The position numbers and the translations under genes are program-made. The notes under the pieces were generated by a model. It was not told the origin of the DNA. It made no database searches and saw nothing but the letters and a program-made list of their open reading frames with translations. Positions 43,199 through 52,816 of a stretch of DNA of 64,000 nt are shown here, piece after piece; positions within the stretch are counted from its first letter, which is position 1, and the number at the start of each line of letters is the position of its first letter. Source of the DNA: an uncultured Pseudomonadales bacterium (lineage in GTDB: Bacteria; Pseudomonadota; Gammaproteobacteria; Pseudomonadales; Cellvibrionaceae); assembly GCA_947487765.1 (NCBI GenBank), contig CANKXO010000002.1, positions 248,001 to 312,000 on the forward strand, in the 5' to 3' direction.

Positions 43199-44206
43199 TT
43201 ACTCATTGAATAGAGCAGCAGTAAAGTCATACAGCTCTTTTGACTTGAACTTTTTGCTATTATCTTTGATCCATTTGGCACGAACAGAATCAGCTAGCTT
43301 ATTCAACTCAGCAGTTTGCTCAGAAGTAAAAGTGACCTCGGTAATTCCTTTTTCTTTAAGCGTTGAATTGTATTTACCAATTACTTTGCCTTCATAATTA
43401 CTCACGTAGTAATCCAGCGATTCGTTCACTGAGCTTAACAATGCTTCTTTATTGGCTTTACTTAAACCATTCAGTGCATCAGTGTTAACAACAACTGGAC
43501 AATTCGCAGTTCCTAGATTCAAATTAGTCGTCGCCCATTGACCAGCCTGGATAGAACCAAAGGCTAAGTGTGCATGTTGAGCAAATGCAACGGTATCAAT
43601 AACACCCGCATCCAATGCTTGACGAACTTCATTCGCCGCGACACCCGTTTTTACTGCCCCCAATTGAGACATAACACCTGCTATACCGCCAGGTCCGCGA
43701 AGGCGCTTACCACTGAAATCCGATAGCTTTTTAGGTGTATCTCCTACACCAATCAGATTATATTGAGGTAAAGGAGATGGCATTAATAAGGTCGCATTCC
43801 AACGCGCCAAATCCTTCACTACTGCTGGATGCTTATAGACTTTCTGAGAAATTTCAGCCAGCTTCGCCAATGAAACATCTTTTGCAAATGGAAGCTCTGT
43901 TACGGTAATAGTAGGATTTTTTGCTTTATGATAAAAAGAACAAAACTGTGCCATTTCAAATGCACCAATCGAAATACCGTCTAAATTTTCTTTATTCTTT
44001 GAAAGGCCGCCATATGAGATATTAAGTTTAAAATCCCCATTCGTTTTAGCAGATACCAATTCAGCCAACTTCTCAACATGCTCCGTAAAGGCTCGACGCT
44101 TACTCCAGAGAGAAACATTCCATTCGGTCGCCGCCGAAACACTGGTTGCGACACAGCTAAATACCACTGCTGATGCCATAACCGTTTTATTCATTTTTTT
44201 CAACAT
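43199..44206 (-). CDS. dctP: TRAP transporter periplasmic binding protein (DctP)
   Basis: 335 residues with a Sec signal peptide (cleavage after SVSA, before ATEWN). DctP-family features are the substrate-carboxylate Arg in GKRLRGPGG and the VAANEVRQALDAGVIDT segment. It captures an organic acid, probably a C4-dicarboxylate or related substrate, in the periplasm. GGAG lies eight bases before the ATG. It leads the dctPQM operon; a sigma-54-like promoter lies about 190 bases upstream. Confidence 0.92.
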   Translation of the reverse strand: MLKKMNKTVMASAVVFSCVATSVSAATEWNVSLWSKRRAFTEHVEKLAELVSAKTNGDFKLNISYGGLSKNKENLDGISIGAFEMAQFCSFYHKAKNPTITVTELPFAKDVSLAKLAEISQKVYKHPAVVKDLARWNATLLMPSPLPQYNLIGVGDTPKKLSDFSGKRLRGPGGIAGVMSQLGAVKTGVAANEVRQALDAGVIDTVAFAQHAHLAFGSIQAGQWATTNLNLGTANCPVVVNTDALNGLSKANKEALLSSVNESLDYYVSNYEGKVIGKYNSTLKEKGITEVTFTSEQTAELNKLADSVRAKWIKDNSKKFKSKELYDFTAALFNE

Positions 44207-44805
44207 AACATTGTCTCCACTTTATTTTTATAGGTAATTGTTATACATAGTTAAATGAGGTACTACAGACTACATCTTTACTGAAGTTATTATTATTCAA
44301 GAAAATAATAACAGAATTGTGAGTGAATTGTTCACCAAAGACTCAATACTGTAGTATCAGAATTAGCTATCTGTATATTTTTAACATGTTTTCTATAGCA
44401 TATTCTGTACCAGCCTATAAAAAGCGAATGTATACAAAGGCTTTACGGATTAATATCTGTAAGAAAGAGCTGATAAAAGCACCAAAAAAGAAAAAAAATT
44501 CCGAATTAATCGCTCAAAAGAGAATAAATCAGCTTAAAACATAGCTAGTTTTTCTTACTTATTCGTCATAGCTTCGAAAGAAACAACATTTTGTCGCTTT
44601 TAGTAGGAAAAATGCCTCTCTGTTGTAGTCATTTTTTCTGGCCTAATATATGCTTGCTAGACTATAACAGGTAGGTGAAAAATGATTACCTGGCACACTT
44701 TTGTGGTACTTGTGATGTGATCGATAGTGTAACGCCTATGACAATAGGCACCCATTCACCTAATTATTTATGTATATCAATAGAGTTCAAAAAGGTTAAG
44801 GTGGT
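44207..44805. other. 599-base divergent control region of dctP and dctB
   Basis: No gene; a short ORF (44323-44544) has no family or ribosome-binding site. It holds a sigma-54-like promoter pointing to dctP (44398-44412), inverted repeats GTTATTATT/AATAATAAC (44286-44312) and GTGAA/TTCAC (44323-44335) downstream of it, and AAGG before the dctB ATG. Both operons, permease and two-component system, are likely controlled here. Confidence 0.65.
44398..44412 (-). promoter_or_regulatory. Sigma-54 promoter candidate for dctPQM
   Basis: On the minus strand the sequence reads TGGTACAGAATATGC. It keeps the invariant GG-N10-GC spacing of -24/-12 promoters (consensus TGGCAC-N5-TTGC). It would start transcription near 44386, about 180 bases before dctP. 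A DctD-type sigma-54 activator is encoded next door, which supports it. Confidence 0.5.
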
Positions 44806-46929
44806 ATGAAAACAAAATATAGTCAGCCTCTATTGATTTTAATTATTGCTTTTTTCTTAAGCATCATTTTTTATATTATTCAGTTACTTTACTCAAGCTC
44901 AACCAATAATCGTTCTTCACAAATTTACGAGCAATCATTAGTCGCATCAATAAACCAATACGAATATTTACCCGCACTAATATCAGCAGACGAAACGCTT
45001 AGACAAGTTATTCTACAGCCACAAAGTGATCACCTACCCGCAAGCCAGAAATTGAAATTTATTGCAAAACGTTCTGGAGCAGATGCAGTATACTTAATGG
45101 ATAATAAAGGGAATGTTAAAGCCACCAGTAATTACGAGGATAACAACGGTGGCTTTCTTTATCGCAATTATTCATTTCGGCCATACTTTAGCCGCGCTAT
45201 CAAAGAGGGCTCTAGGCAGTTTTATTATGCTAAAGGAGCAACTACAGGCATACCCGGTTTTTTTATTTCATCCCCCGTTATAGAAGCGAATAAAGCGATA
45301 GGAGTCGCTGTAGTAAAGCTTGACTTTAGACATTGGGAGAAAAAGTGGGCTAACGCAAAAAAAAGTATTACTGTTGTTGATGAGAATAATGTGGTGATTC
45401 TTAGTTCAATTGATGAATGGCGCTACCGAAGTATTGGCGAACTCCCCGAAACCACACTACAAAAAATCAACCAGCAGCAACAATTTGCTGGAAAAGAGCA
45501 TTCAAGCCTTTATTCTAAATCTATTGAATTAAACTTTTCCAATAATGCCGATAAAGCTTTTTGGTTCGTTGATAAAAAACTGTATCTTGTTAGCCGCTTT
45601 GATATTTCAGAAACAGGTTGGAAACTCTATTACTTAGTTAAGCATGACGCTATTTTAACCTCTTCATTTGTATTCTTTATCATTATCTCTATTTTAGGCA
45701 TTTTGGCACAATTGAATATCAAAGGTAGAAGGCATATTGCTGAATCCCGAAATAAAAATAGAATACTTGAAATTAAACGCCGTGAAGAATTGCAAACAGT
45801 CATGAATAACATCCATATTGGTGTTATTTTACTCTCTGACTCTGGTGAATTATTATCTGCTAACGAACATGCAAGGCACCTATTGCTAGATGGGCAAAAC
45901 CTGAACAGCAGTGAATATACACCTATTCATATCAACCAGCTTATCGATATTGATCATGAGAATTTCGATAATATATTACTACAAGATATTACTGCACCTG
46001 CATATCATGAAACTAACACAATTTCTCAAGAAAAATCATCTATTCCTGTTATGTTTGCCATCAGTAAAGTGAACACAATGGACCAAGAAGTTTACTTAAT
46101 GACTATACTTAATATTACACGACGTAAGCAAGTGGAAAACGAGATCATTAAAATTAACGAAGGCCTAGAAGATATTATTAGCGATCGAACAAAAGAACTA
46201 CAAGAGACTCAAACACAGCTAATGCAAAAAAATAAAGCTGCCGCATTAGGAAATATGGCAGCGACGATTGTACATGAGCTTAGCCAACCACTGACAGCTA
46301 TGAAAAGTTCTATTGCAGCGATTAATGCAAAAATCCAAAAAGACGATTGGCAAGGTGTTGCTGAATCAACTGCCAGACTTCATCCCCTTAACAGTAAAAT
46401 GCACAATGTTATCAAATTATTAAAGTTTTTTAGTTATCAAGATAGAGAATCTTATGAAATCATTAACTTTATTGACACGATAAACCAGGCATTAGAAAAT
46501 TTAAAAGATACTCTTCAAGAAAAAGATATCAAAATCATAATTAATAATACACACTCAGAACTACTGATTAATGCAAACCCTCTAAAAGTGGATTTAGTCC
46601 TATCAAATATTATTCAAAATGCTATTGACGCATTGGATAACATTGAAAAAGCCGAAATAACTATTAAGACAGAAAATGATCATAACTGGGCCAAAGTAAC
46701 TATTGAAGACAATGCTGGCGGTGTTGATAAAAAAATCATGAAAAAAATGTTTAGCCCTTACTTTACAACAAAGGAAGTCGGCAAAGGATTAGGATTGGGA
46801 CTTGCTATTACCTATGAAATCATTCAAGAATATGGTGGAACAATTACTGTTGACAATACTCAGCAAGGCGCCAGATTTATCATCAGCTTACCGTTAACCG
46901 AATTTTACAGCTTAGCTGCTGCAAAGTAG
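44806..46929 (+). CDS. dctB: DctB-like sensor histidine kinase
   Basis: 707 residues. An N-terminal transmembrane helix (10-30) and a second at about 285-305 enclose a periplasmic double PDC/dCache sensor (DAVYLMDNKGNVKATSNYED, YRNYSFRPYFSRAI). A PAS-like domain follows (about 330-440), a coiled coil, the H-box VHELSQPLTAMKSSIAAI and the ATPase (NIIQNAIDALDNI, EDNAGGVDKK, GLGLGLAITYEII). Senses extracellular dicarboxylate-type ligands and phosphorylates the DctD-like regulator encoded 31 bases downstream. AAGG precedes the ATG. Confidence 0.88.
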   Translation: MKTKYSQPLLILIIAFFLSIIFYIIQLLYSSSTNNRSSQIYEQSLVASINQYEYLPALISADETLRQVILQPQSDHLPASQKLKFIAKRSGADAVYLMDNKGNVKATSNYEDNNGGFLYRNYSFRPYFSRAIKEGSRQFYYAKGATTGIPGFFISSPVIEANKAIGVAVVKLDFRHWEKKWANAKKSITVVDENNVVILSSIDEWRYRSIGELPETTLQKINQQQQFAGKEHSSLYSKSIELNFSNNADKAFWFVDKKLYLVSRFDISETGWKLYYLVKHDAILTSSFVFFIIISILGILAQLNIKGRRHIAESRNKNRILEIKRREELQTVMNNIHIGVILLSDSGELLSANEHARHLLLDGQNLNSSEYTPIHINQLIDIDHENFDNILLQDITAPAYHETNTISQEKSSIPVMFAISKVNTMDQEVYLMTILNITRRKQVENEIIKINEGLEDIISDRTKELQETQTQLMQKNKAAALGNMAATIVHELSQPLTAMKSSIAAINAKIQKDDWQGVAESTARLHPLNSKMHNVIKLLKFFSYQDRESYEIINFIDTINQALENLKDTLQEKDIKIIINNTHSELLINANPLKVDLVLSNIIQNAIDALDNIEKAEITIKTENDHNWAKVTIEDNAGGVDKKIMKKMFSPYFTTKEVGKGLGLGLAITYEIIQEYGGTITVDNTQQGARFIISLPLTEFYSLAAAK

Positions 46930-46960
46930 TATGTCCATCATTCAATAAAAATAGAACCTT

Positions 46961-48340
46961 ATGAATAATTCATTAGAAAAAGATAATATTACCATCATCA
47001 TTGTTGATGATGACGAAGACATACGCATTAATACAGCTGACCTTCTATCTACCCAATATAAAAATATTGAACTCTATGATTCGCCAATTAAAATAATAAA
47101 GAAAATCACTCCTAATCTTCCGGCAATTATACTGACAGACCTCAGAATGCCCGATGCAGATGGTTTCGAGTTTGCACAGAAAGTACAGGAAATAGATCCT
47201 AATCTGCCCGTTATTTTAATGACAGGTTATGGTGATATTTCAATTGCGGTTGATGCCATTAAACATGGTATTTATGACTTTATTGAAAAACCTTTTGATA
47301 TTGATCACTTAATGGATAGCATCCACAGAGCTATTGAAAAGCGCTTCCTGACATTATCACTAGCCGAAATACAACAAAAACTCGACAATAATATTAAGAT
47401 TGAAAATCGACTGATCGGCTACTGTCCTGCGATTAAACAATTAAAACGCGATATTGTTGATTTTGCACCAATGGATATACCTATTATGATTTATGGTGAA
47501 ACAGGCTCTGGGAAAGAATTGGCAGCACGTTGCTTACATGAGTACAGTTCACGCAGCCAATATAATTTTGTTCCTTTAAACTGTGCCGCTATTCCTGAAC
47601 AGTTGGCCGAAGCCGAATTATTTGGTTATAAAAAAGGAGCGTTTACTGATGCAAAGAGTTCACGTATAGGAAAACTTGAATATGCAAAAAATGGAACATT
47701 GTTTTTAGACGAAATCGAAAGCTTGTCTCTTGCTACACAAGCAAAACTACTGCGAGCTCTATCTGACAATGTTATTACGCCAATTGGAAGCAATGAAGAA
47801 ATCCCTATTAACTGTCGAATCATATCGGCAACAAAAGAAGATTTACGAAATAACAATGACTTTCGACAAGATTTATTTTTTAGATTGCAAGTAGCAGAGA
47901 TTAAAATCCCCCCTCTGAAGGAACGCAAAGAAGACATTGCACATCTTTTTGAGGTATTTTCGATACAGCACTGCAAAAACTTAGGGACAAATTATCGTGC
48001 AATTACACCCTATACCTTAGATAAGCTCATGAGTTATTCATGGCCCGGTAATGTTAGAGAATTAATTAATGTATCGACTCGTTATGCTATTAAAAATTGC
48101 TCCGACATTGATTATGCATTAGAAAGCACTGAAACATTTATTGAAACCGATAGTCAGGGAAAATCACTTAAAGAATTAGTAGAGAAATATGAATCATCCG
48201 TTATTAAACTGAAGCTGCATGAACACAGAGGAAAGGTTTCAAAAGTATTAGACGAACTATCCATTGAGCGACGGACATTTAATCAAAAACTCAATAAGTA
48301 TAATATTAATACGAGTGACTACAAATTAAAGGAGGAATAA
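46961..48340 (+). CDS. dctD: DctD-like sigma-54-dependent response regulator
   Basis: 459 residues: receiver domain (phospho-Asp60 in ILTDLRMPD), AAA+ ATPase (Walker A GETGSGKE at about 179-186, Walker B GTLFLDEIES, arginine-finger region), and a C-terminal Fis-type HTH (RGKVSKVLDELSIERRTFNQKL). The sigma-54-contacting loop, normally GAFTGA, is GAFTDA at residues 226-231. It activates sigma-54 promoters such as the candidate before dctP. It converges on a phosphoesterase gene. Confidence 0.9.
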   Translation: MNNSLEKDNITIIIVDDDEDIRINTADLLSTQYKNIELYDSPIKIIKKITPNLPAIILTDLRMPDADGFEFAQKVQEIDPNLPVILMTGYGDISIAVDAIKHGIYDFIEKPFDIDHLMDSIHRAIEKRFLTLSLAEIQQKLDNNIKIENRLIGYCPAIKQLKRDIVDFAPMDIPIMIYGETGSGKELAARCLHEYSSRSQYNFVPLNCAAIPEQLAEAELFGYKKGAFTDAKSSRIGKLEYAKNGTLFLDEIESLSLATQAKLLRALSDNVITPIGSNEEIPINCRIISATKEDLRNNNDFRQDLFFRLQVAEIKIPPLKERKEDIAHLFEVFSIQHCKNLGTNYRAITPYTLDKLMSYSWPGNVRELINVSTRYAIKNCSDIDYALESTETFIETDSQGKSLKELVEKYESSVIKLKLHEHRGKVSKVLDELSIERRTFNQKLNKYNINTSDYKLKEE

Positions 48341-48361
48341 TCCTTTAAAGATAACCACAAG

Positions 48362-49264
48362 TTAAATCGTATCATTCGCTTCTACAATGCGCCCATTATC
48401 CCATATCAGCTTTGGTTCAGAGCTATAACCCAGCAGTTTTTGTTCGGATACATTACCAAGGCAGTGTGAGACATAAGTGATACCATCAATGTGTCGATTA
48501 CGATTGCGGTGTTGATGACCATATATGTGTGCTATGGAGCCCATTTCTCTTATTTGTTCATCTAATCGGCGACACCCTGCAACTCGGGAAAAATTAAACC
48601 ATGGATGAGGGTCTTGCGAAAAAACTGGAATACAGTGCTCACCATTTGAATAGTGACGGGCATGCTCAACTTTATTAAAAATAAGCTCCCGGCGTGGTAA
48701 AAAATGACTAAAACTAATAACCGGCGCATCATATCGAGCATCAATTCTTGAGCGGTTAAGGCTTAAGAAGTAATCAGCTATACTGTCATATTCATCATGA
48801 ATTGAGTCGGGCCATTTGCATAAAGCATTATCAACCCAACCACACTTTTCCCATGCTTCTCCCTCTTTTTCAACAAATAGTGATTCATGCCCATCTTCTG
48901 GAAAACGATACCAGGAAAATAGAGGCACAATCCACACAGAAGAATCAGCTGCATCAACTTTAACCGGGTCAATATGCACTCCAAGAGAAGTGCATAACTG
49001 ATTAATCGCATAAAACTTTTCTATCGAATTATCGTATTGGGTTTTTCTTAACCAAAGCTCGTGATTACCAACGACAAACGCCACAGAGTAAAATTTTTTT
49101 AACAATAGCGAAAATAAATACTCTAATTTATCTAAGGAATCAGTTGCATCGCCAGCAACAATCAAAAAATCATTTATATAGTCTTGATTAGACAGCGCCT
49201 CGATTTTCGTTAAATTGTCCTTAATATCGATATGCACATCTGAAATAGAAAATATACGAGACAT
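48362..49264 (-). CDS. Calcineurin-like metallophosphoesterase
   Basis: 300 residues with the complete two-metal phosphoesterase set: SDVHID, VAGDATD, VGNHELW, FSHFLPR and YGHQHRNR. Start at ATG 49264 (MSRIFSISDVH); GTGAG lies about eight bases before, and the longer frame from 49276 starts with GTG. The substrate is unknown; it is not close to the lipid A hydrolase LpxH. It sits downstream of the cbb3 assembly genes, 13 bases after the TauE-like gene, so probably read through. Confidence 0.87.
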   Translation of the reverse strand: MSRIFSISDVHIDIKDNLTKIEALSNQDYINDFLIVAGDATDSLDKLEYLFSLLLKKFYSVAFVVGNHELWLRKTQYDNSIEKFYAINQLCTSLGVHIDPVKVDAADSSVWIVPLFSWYRFPEDGHESLFVEKEGEAWEKCGWVDNALCKWPDSIHDEYDSIADYFLSLNRSRIDARYDAPVISFSHFLPRRELIFNKVEHARHYSNGEHCIPVFSQDPHPWFNFSRVAGCRRLDEQIREMGSIAHIYGHQHRNRNRHIDGITYVSHCLGNVSEQKLLGYSSEPKLIWDNGRIVEANDTI

Positions 49265-49289
49265 AAACCAGCTCACTTAGAGAATTTTA

Positions 49290-50003
49290 TCAGTGATGGA
49301 TGTGATGATTACCCATATCTTTAGTTTCAATACTTTGACCATGATCATGCTGGCTATTCAACAATGTCCAGATACCAAAAATTATGATTAAAACAGCCAT
49401 TGTTATACGAATATTTTTTTTCTTGATAAAAATTGAAAAACGTTCAGCAAACAAACTTCCTAGCAATACAGCAGGCAACGTACCTAGAGCAAAACTAAAC
49501 ATAATCAATGCAGCATTATGGACAGAAGATGCCGTCGCCGAATAAGCCAATGCACTATAAATCAACCCACAAGGTAACCACCCCCATATAATTCCCAACA
49601 ATAATGCCTGCCAACTTTTAGTCACTGGCAATAATGGCTTACTTAATGGTTGAAGGAATCGCCATAAATAGCTACCTAACTTTTCTAAATAGGTGAGTCC
49701 ACGCCACCAATTTGCAAGATATAGCCCCATTGCAATCAGTAAAATACCCGCAATACTGCGCATTATCGTTAGGGAAAAATAGCTCTCTATAGAATTAACT
49801 AGGAGATAAAATATAACCGCTATGATGACATAGCTACTCACACGGCCAATATTATAAGCAGTAATCAACAATAAGCGACGTTGATATTGATTAGCATCAA
49901 TTGCCATTGTAAGCGCACCAATAACACCACCGCACATACCAATACAATGAGCGCCGCCTAATAAACCGATACTAAATGCAGAGAAAAATGCCAGATAATC
50001 CAT
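49290..50003 (-). CDS. TauE/SafE (UreH-like) membrane protein of the cbb3 locus
   Basis: 237 residues, six transmembrane helices. The N-terminal HCIGMCGG motif is the one found in cbb3-linked members, where cysteines and histidine may bind copper. A His-rich C-terminus (SQHDHGQSIETKD, GNHHIHH) also suggests metal. In Pseudomonas and Vibrio a homologue follows ccoS. It overlaps no neighbour and begins 11 bases after ccoS. A role in copper or haem delivery to the oxidase is inferred from context. Confidence 0.85.
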   Translation of the reverse strand: MDYLAFFSAFSIGLLGGAHCIGMCGGVIGALTMAIDANQYQRRLLLITAYNIGRVSSYVIIAVIFYLLVNSIESYFSLTIMRSIAGILLIAMGLYLANWWRGLTYLEKLGSYLWRFLQPLSKPLLPVTKSWQALLLGIIWGWLPCGLIYSALAYSATASSVHNAALIMFSFALGTLPAVLLGSLFAERFSIFIKKKNIRITMAVLIIIFGIWTLLNSQHDHGQSIETKDMGNHHIHH

Positions 50004-50014
50004 GGGTAATATTT

Positions 50015-50206
50015 CTATTCCTCTGGGGACTTTTGATTACCACGCTCAACCTTTTTGGGGGAAATATCATCATCGTCAAACAGAATTCGTTTACCTTCTG
50101 TATCCAAATCATCATATTGTCCATTATTAATCGCCCAAAATAGCAATTTAATCGCAACAGCAATTGCAACCAAAGCAATGGGGACTAATAAATACAATAT
50201 ATTCAT
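50015..50206 (-). CDS. ccoS: cbb3 oxidase maturation protein CcoS
   Basis: 63 residues: one transmembrane helix (ILYLLVPIALVAIAVAIKLLFWAI), then the CcoS pattern NNGQYDDLDTEGKRILFDD. Needed for placing cofactors in the cbb3 oxidase. It lies 105 bases after ccoI. Confidence 0.92.
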   Translation of the reverse strand: MNILYLLVPIALVAIAVAIKLLFWAINNGQYDDLDTEGKRILFDDDDISPKKVERGNQKSPEE

Positions 50207-50311
50207 GGAAACCTCTGAATAGAAAATACCTAAGAAAAACCCTAAAAAGGCTCTTTCTGAAATAGCTTATCTACGTAACTGGCATACTAATGGACATTAA
50301 CAATGTAAAGT

Positions 50312-52816
50312 TTAAAGCTTATACAACCGCAATGCATTAAAAACAACAACCAATGAACTGAGCGACATACCAATAGCTGCCGCGTAGGGAGGGATAAAAC
50401 CAAAAGCAGCTAAGGGCAATGCCAGTAGGTTATAAGTAATTGCCCAGAATACATTTTGCCGGATAATCTTTTTCGCTTTTTGAGCTAACTGAATAGCTTG
50501 GGGCAATATGGTCAAATCTCCATGCAGCAATACACTATCTGCACGTGCTCGGGCAAAATCCGTTGCAGAATCCATTGCAACAGATACATCCGCACCAGCA
50601 AGCACAGGCACATCATTAATTCCATCACCAACCATCATCAATCGGTGTGCGTTCTGTTGCTGCCTGACGTAAGCTAACTTTTCTTCCGGTATCTGTGCTG
50701 CATGAAAATCGATAGATAATGCTTCAGCGACGGTTTTAACAGATGAATGATTATCACCACTTAATATTTCCGCTGTAATGCCCTTATCAGTTAATATCTT
50801 AACCGCAGGGCCAGCAGAACCCCTCAGCTGATCCGACAAACCTATCCAAGCCAACACTTCCTTATTCTTAGTCAATAACAACCATTGCCCTTTTGCTGAA
50901 GGTATCGGCGGTAAAGAAGCTCTGAAACGCTCATCAGATATGGACCCTGTTATTTGCAAAGCATATTCAAGTTTACCCAGACGATAATGGTCCCCATCAA
51001 TATCGCCAGCAACACCGGCTCCGGTTACAGTGTCGATGTTACTTGCCTTCTTCAATATTTTGCATACATCAAATGCTCGAGCAATTGGGTGGCTCGACCC
51101 TTGCTCTAATGCAGCGGCAATCGATAATATCTCAAGCTCAGTGAGCTCTGATTTTACGCTCTCGACACCTATGATCTTTGGTTGGCCATAGGTTAGTGTT
51201 CCTGTTTTATCGAAAATAACCTTGTCTATTTTAGTCAGTGCTTCGATGACATGTCCTTTTAGGATAAGTAAACCAAGGCGTCGCATCATTGAAATAGTTG
51301 CCGTCAACGCTGTAGGTGTCGCGAGAGATAATGCACAAGGACAAGTGACGACTAAAACGGATAAAGTGACCCATAGTGCCGACTCCGGTTCTATTTGCCA
51401 CCAACTTATAAATACAATTGCAGAAATGACTAAAACAACAGCCACAAAATAACTTGCAACCTGATCTGCAAGTTTTTGTAGCTGTGGCTTATCTTGCTCA
51501 GCCTGCTGTACCAAGTGACTGATGGTCGATAATCGGGTTTCGGAACCTATAGCGGTCACTTCAACAAGTAAGGTACCATCAGTATTAACTGTTCCAGCAA
51601 TGAGTGAATCACCTTTCTTTTTAGGTACCGGTTTCGCCTCCCCTGTGATTATGGCTTCAACAGCCGCACTATTACCGTCAAGAACCACCCCATCACAAGG
51701 AATAGTATCCCCGCTAAAAATCCGAATACAATCACCACGCTTCAATTCTACCAAAGGGATGACGCTATCATCTGTAGTGTCGTTATCGACCTGATCAATA
51801 GATACCTTCGTGACGGTAAGGGGCAACAGTTCTGCCATCGCACCAACTGACTGCTGATTGCGATAGCGCAGGCGCATTTCAAGATAACGACCCAGCAATA
51901 AGAAAAAGGTAAACATCGCAATAGAGTCAAAATACACTTCACCGGACTGACTGACAGTTGCCCAGAAGCTGGCAAAATAGGCGAGCAATATTGCCAGAGA
52001 AACTGGAACATCCATCGTTAGGTGATATTGTTTGAGGCTTCTCCATGCACTGGTCCAAAATGGCTGAGCACTGAATAATACGATCGGTGTCGCTACCAGC
52101 AAGCTCACCCATCGAAACAACTGTACCCATTGCGCATCAATCCCTTGTAATGCGCCTGCATAAAGTGCAATGGCGACCATGCCAACTTGCATCATACCGA
52201 AACCAGCTAAACCCAAGCGTAATAATAATTGTCGTTGCTGATATTGTTGCTGTTGTTGCTGTTCTTTTTGAGAATAAGGCTGAGGACGATAACCAATGCT
52301 TGCTAACTGCTGCATTAAAAAACTCAGCGACTGCTTTTGACGATCCCAGGTGATTGAGCACTGATGGGTAGAGGCATTCACGGTTACTTTGAGAACACCA
52401 TCTAACGAAAGCAAATATTTTTCGATTAACCAAACACAAGCGGCACAGGTAATACCGTCCAATAATAATGCAGCTATCTTATTCTGATTGTCATTAGCAT
52501 CCGTCTCTAGCGCAGCAGGGATTACAAAACTCTGCTGTATATCATCCCGATCATAAATTGAATAATCAGTAGCGTTAGCGTCTGGCCGTTGATTAAGCTC
52601 CGAACGATATTGGTAGAATTGATCCAATCCCCCCTGATGAATCATACTGGCTACCGCCTGACAACCAGCACAGCAAAAGTTTTGAATGTCGCCTTGAATT
52701 TTAAATGTAAACTCGTCCGACTTGGGGACAGGAAGGCCACAATGATAGCAATCAATATCACTATCATCAGGTGTCGTTGATGACGAAGGCACTAATCGCA
52801 ATAAAGTCTCAGCCAT
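50312..52816 (-). CDS. ccoI: Copper-exporting P1B-type ATPase CcoI (FixI)
   Basis: 834 residues. The N-terminus has a zinc-ribbon-like CYHCGLPVP...FCCAGCQAV (DUF2182-type), then an HMA domain with GITCAAC. Eight transmembrane helices carry the CPC metal site (VVTCPCALSLATPTAL). The phosphorylation motif is DKTGTLTYG, with GDGINDVPVL at the hinge. It pumps Cu+ to the periplasm for insertion into cbb3. Its start overlaps ccoH by eight bases. Confidence 0.94.
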   Translation of the reverse strand: MAETLLRLVPSSSTTPDDSDIDCYHCGLPVPKSDEFTFKIQGDIQNFCCAGCQAVASMIHQGGLDQFYQYRSELNQRPDANATDYSIYDRDDIQQSFVIPAALETDANDNQNKIAALLLDGITCAACVWLIEKYLLSLDGVLKVTVNASTHQCSITWDRQKQSLSFLMQQLASIGYRPQPYSQKEQQQQQQYQQRQLLLRLGLAGFGMMQVGMVAIALYAGALQGIDAQWVQLFRWVSLLVATPIVLFSAQPFWTSAWRSLKQYHLTMDVPVSLAILLAYFASFWATVSQSGEVYFDSIAMFTFFLLLGRYLEMRLRYRNQQSVGAMAELLPLTVTKVSIDQVDNDTTDDSVIPLVELKRGDCIRIFSGDTIPCDGVVLDGNSAAVEAIITGEAKPVPKKKGDSLIAGTVNTDGTLLVEVTAIGSETRLSTISHLVQQAEQDKPQLQKLADQVASYFVAVVLVISAIVFISWWQIEPESALWVTLSVLVVTCPCALSLATPTALTATISMMRRLGLLILKGHVIEALTKIDKVIFDKTGTLTYGQPKIIGVESVKSELTELEILSIAAALEQGSSHPIARAFDVCKILKKASNIDTVTGAGVAGDIDGDHYRLGKLEYALQITGSISDERFRASLPPIPSAKGQWLLLTKNKEVLAWIGLSDQLRGSAGPAVKILTDKGITAEILSGDNHSSVKTVAEALSIDFHAAQIPEEKLAYVRQQQNAHRLMMVGDGINDVPVLAGADVSVAMDSATDFARARADSVLLHGDLTILPQAIQLAQKAKKIIRQNVFWAITYNLLALPLAAFGFIPPYAAAIGMSLSSLVVVFNALRLYKL

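Noticed and set aside
44323-44544. 73-codon ORF in the dctP-dctB gap
   Set aside because: No recognisable family, low-complexity lysine-rich end, no ribosome-binding site, and it lies on the divergent promoter region.
44692-44706. TGGCAC on the plus strand before dctB as a sigma-54 promoter
   Set aside because: The second element is not at the required distance (the GG-N10-GC spacing fails), so it is not called.
47626-47976. Minus-strand ORF within the DctD-like gene
   Set aside because: Overlaps the conserved AAA+ domain and has no family features.
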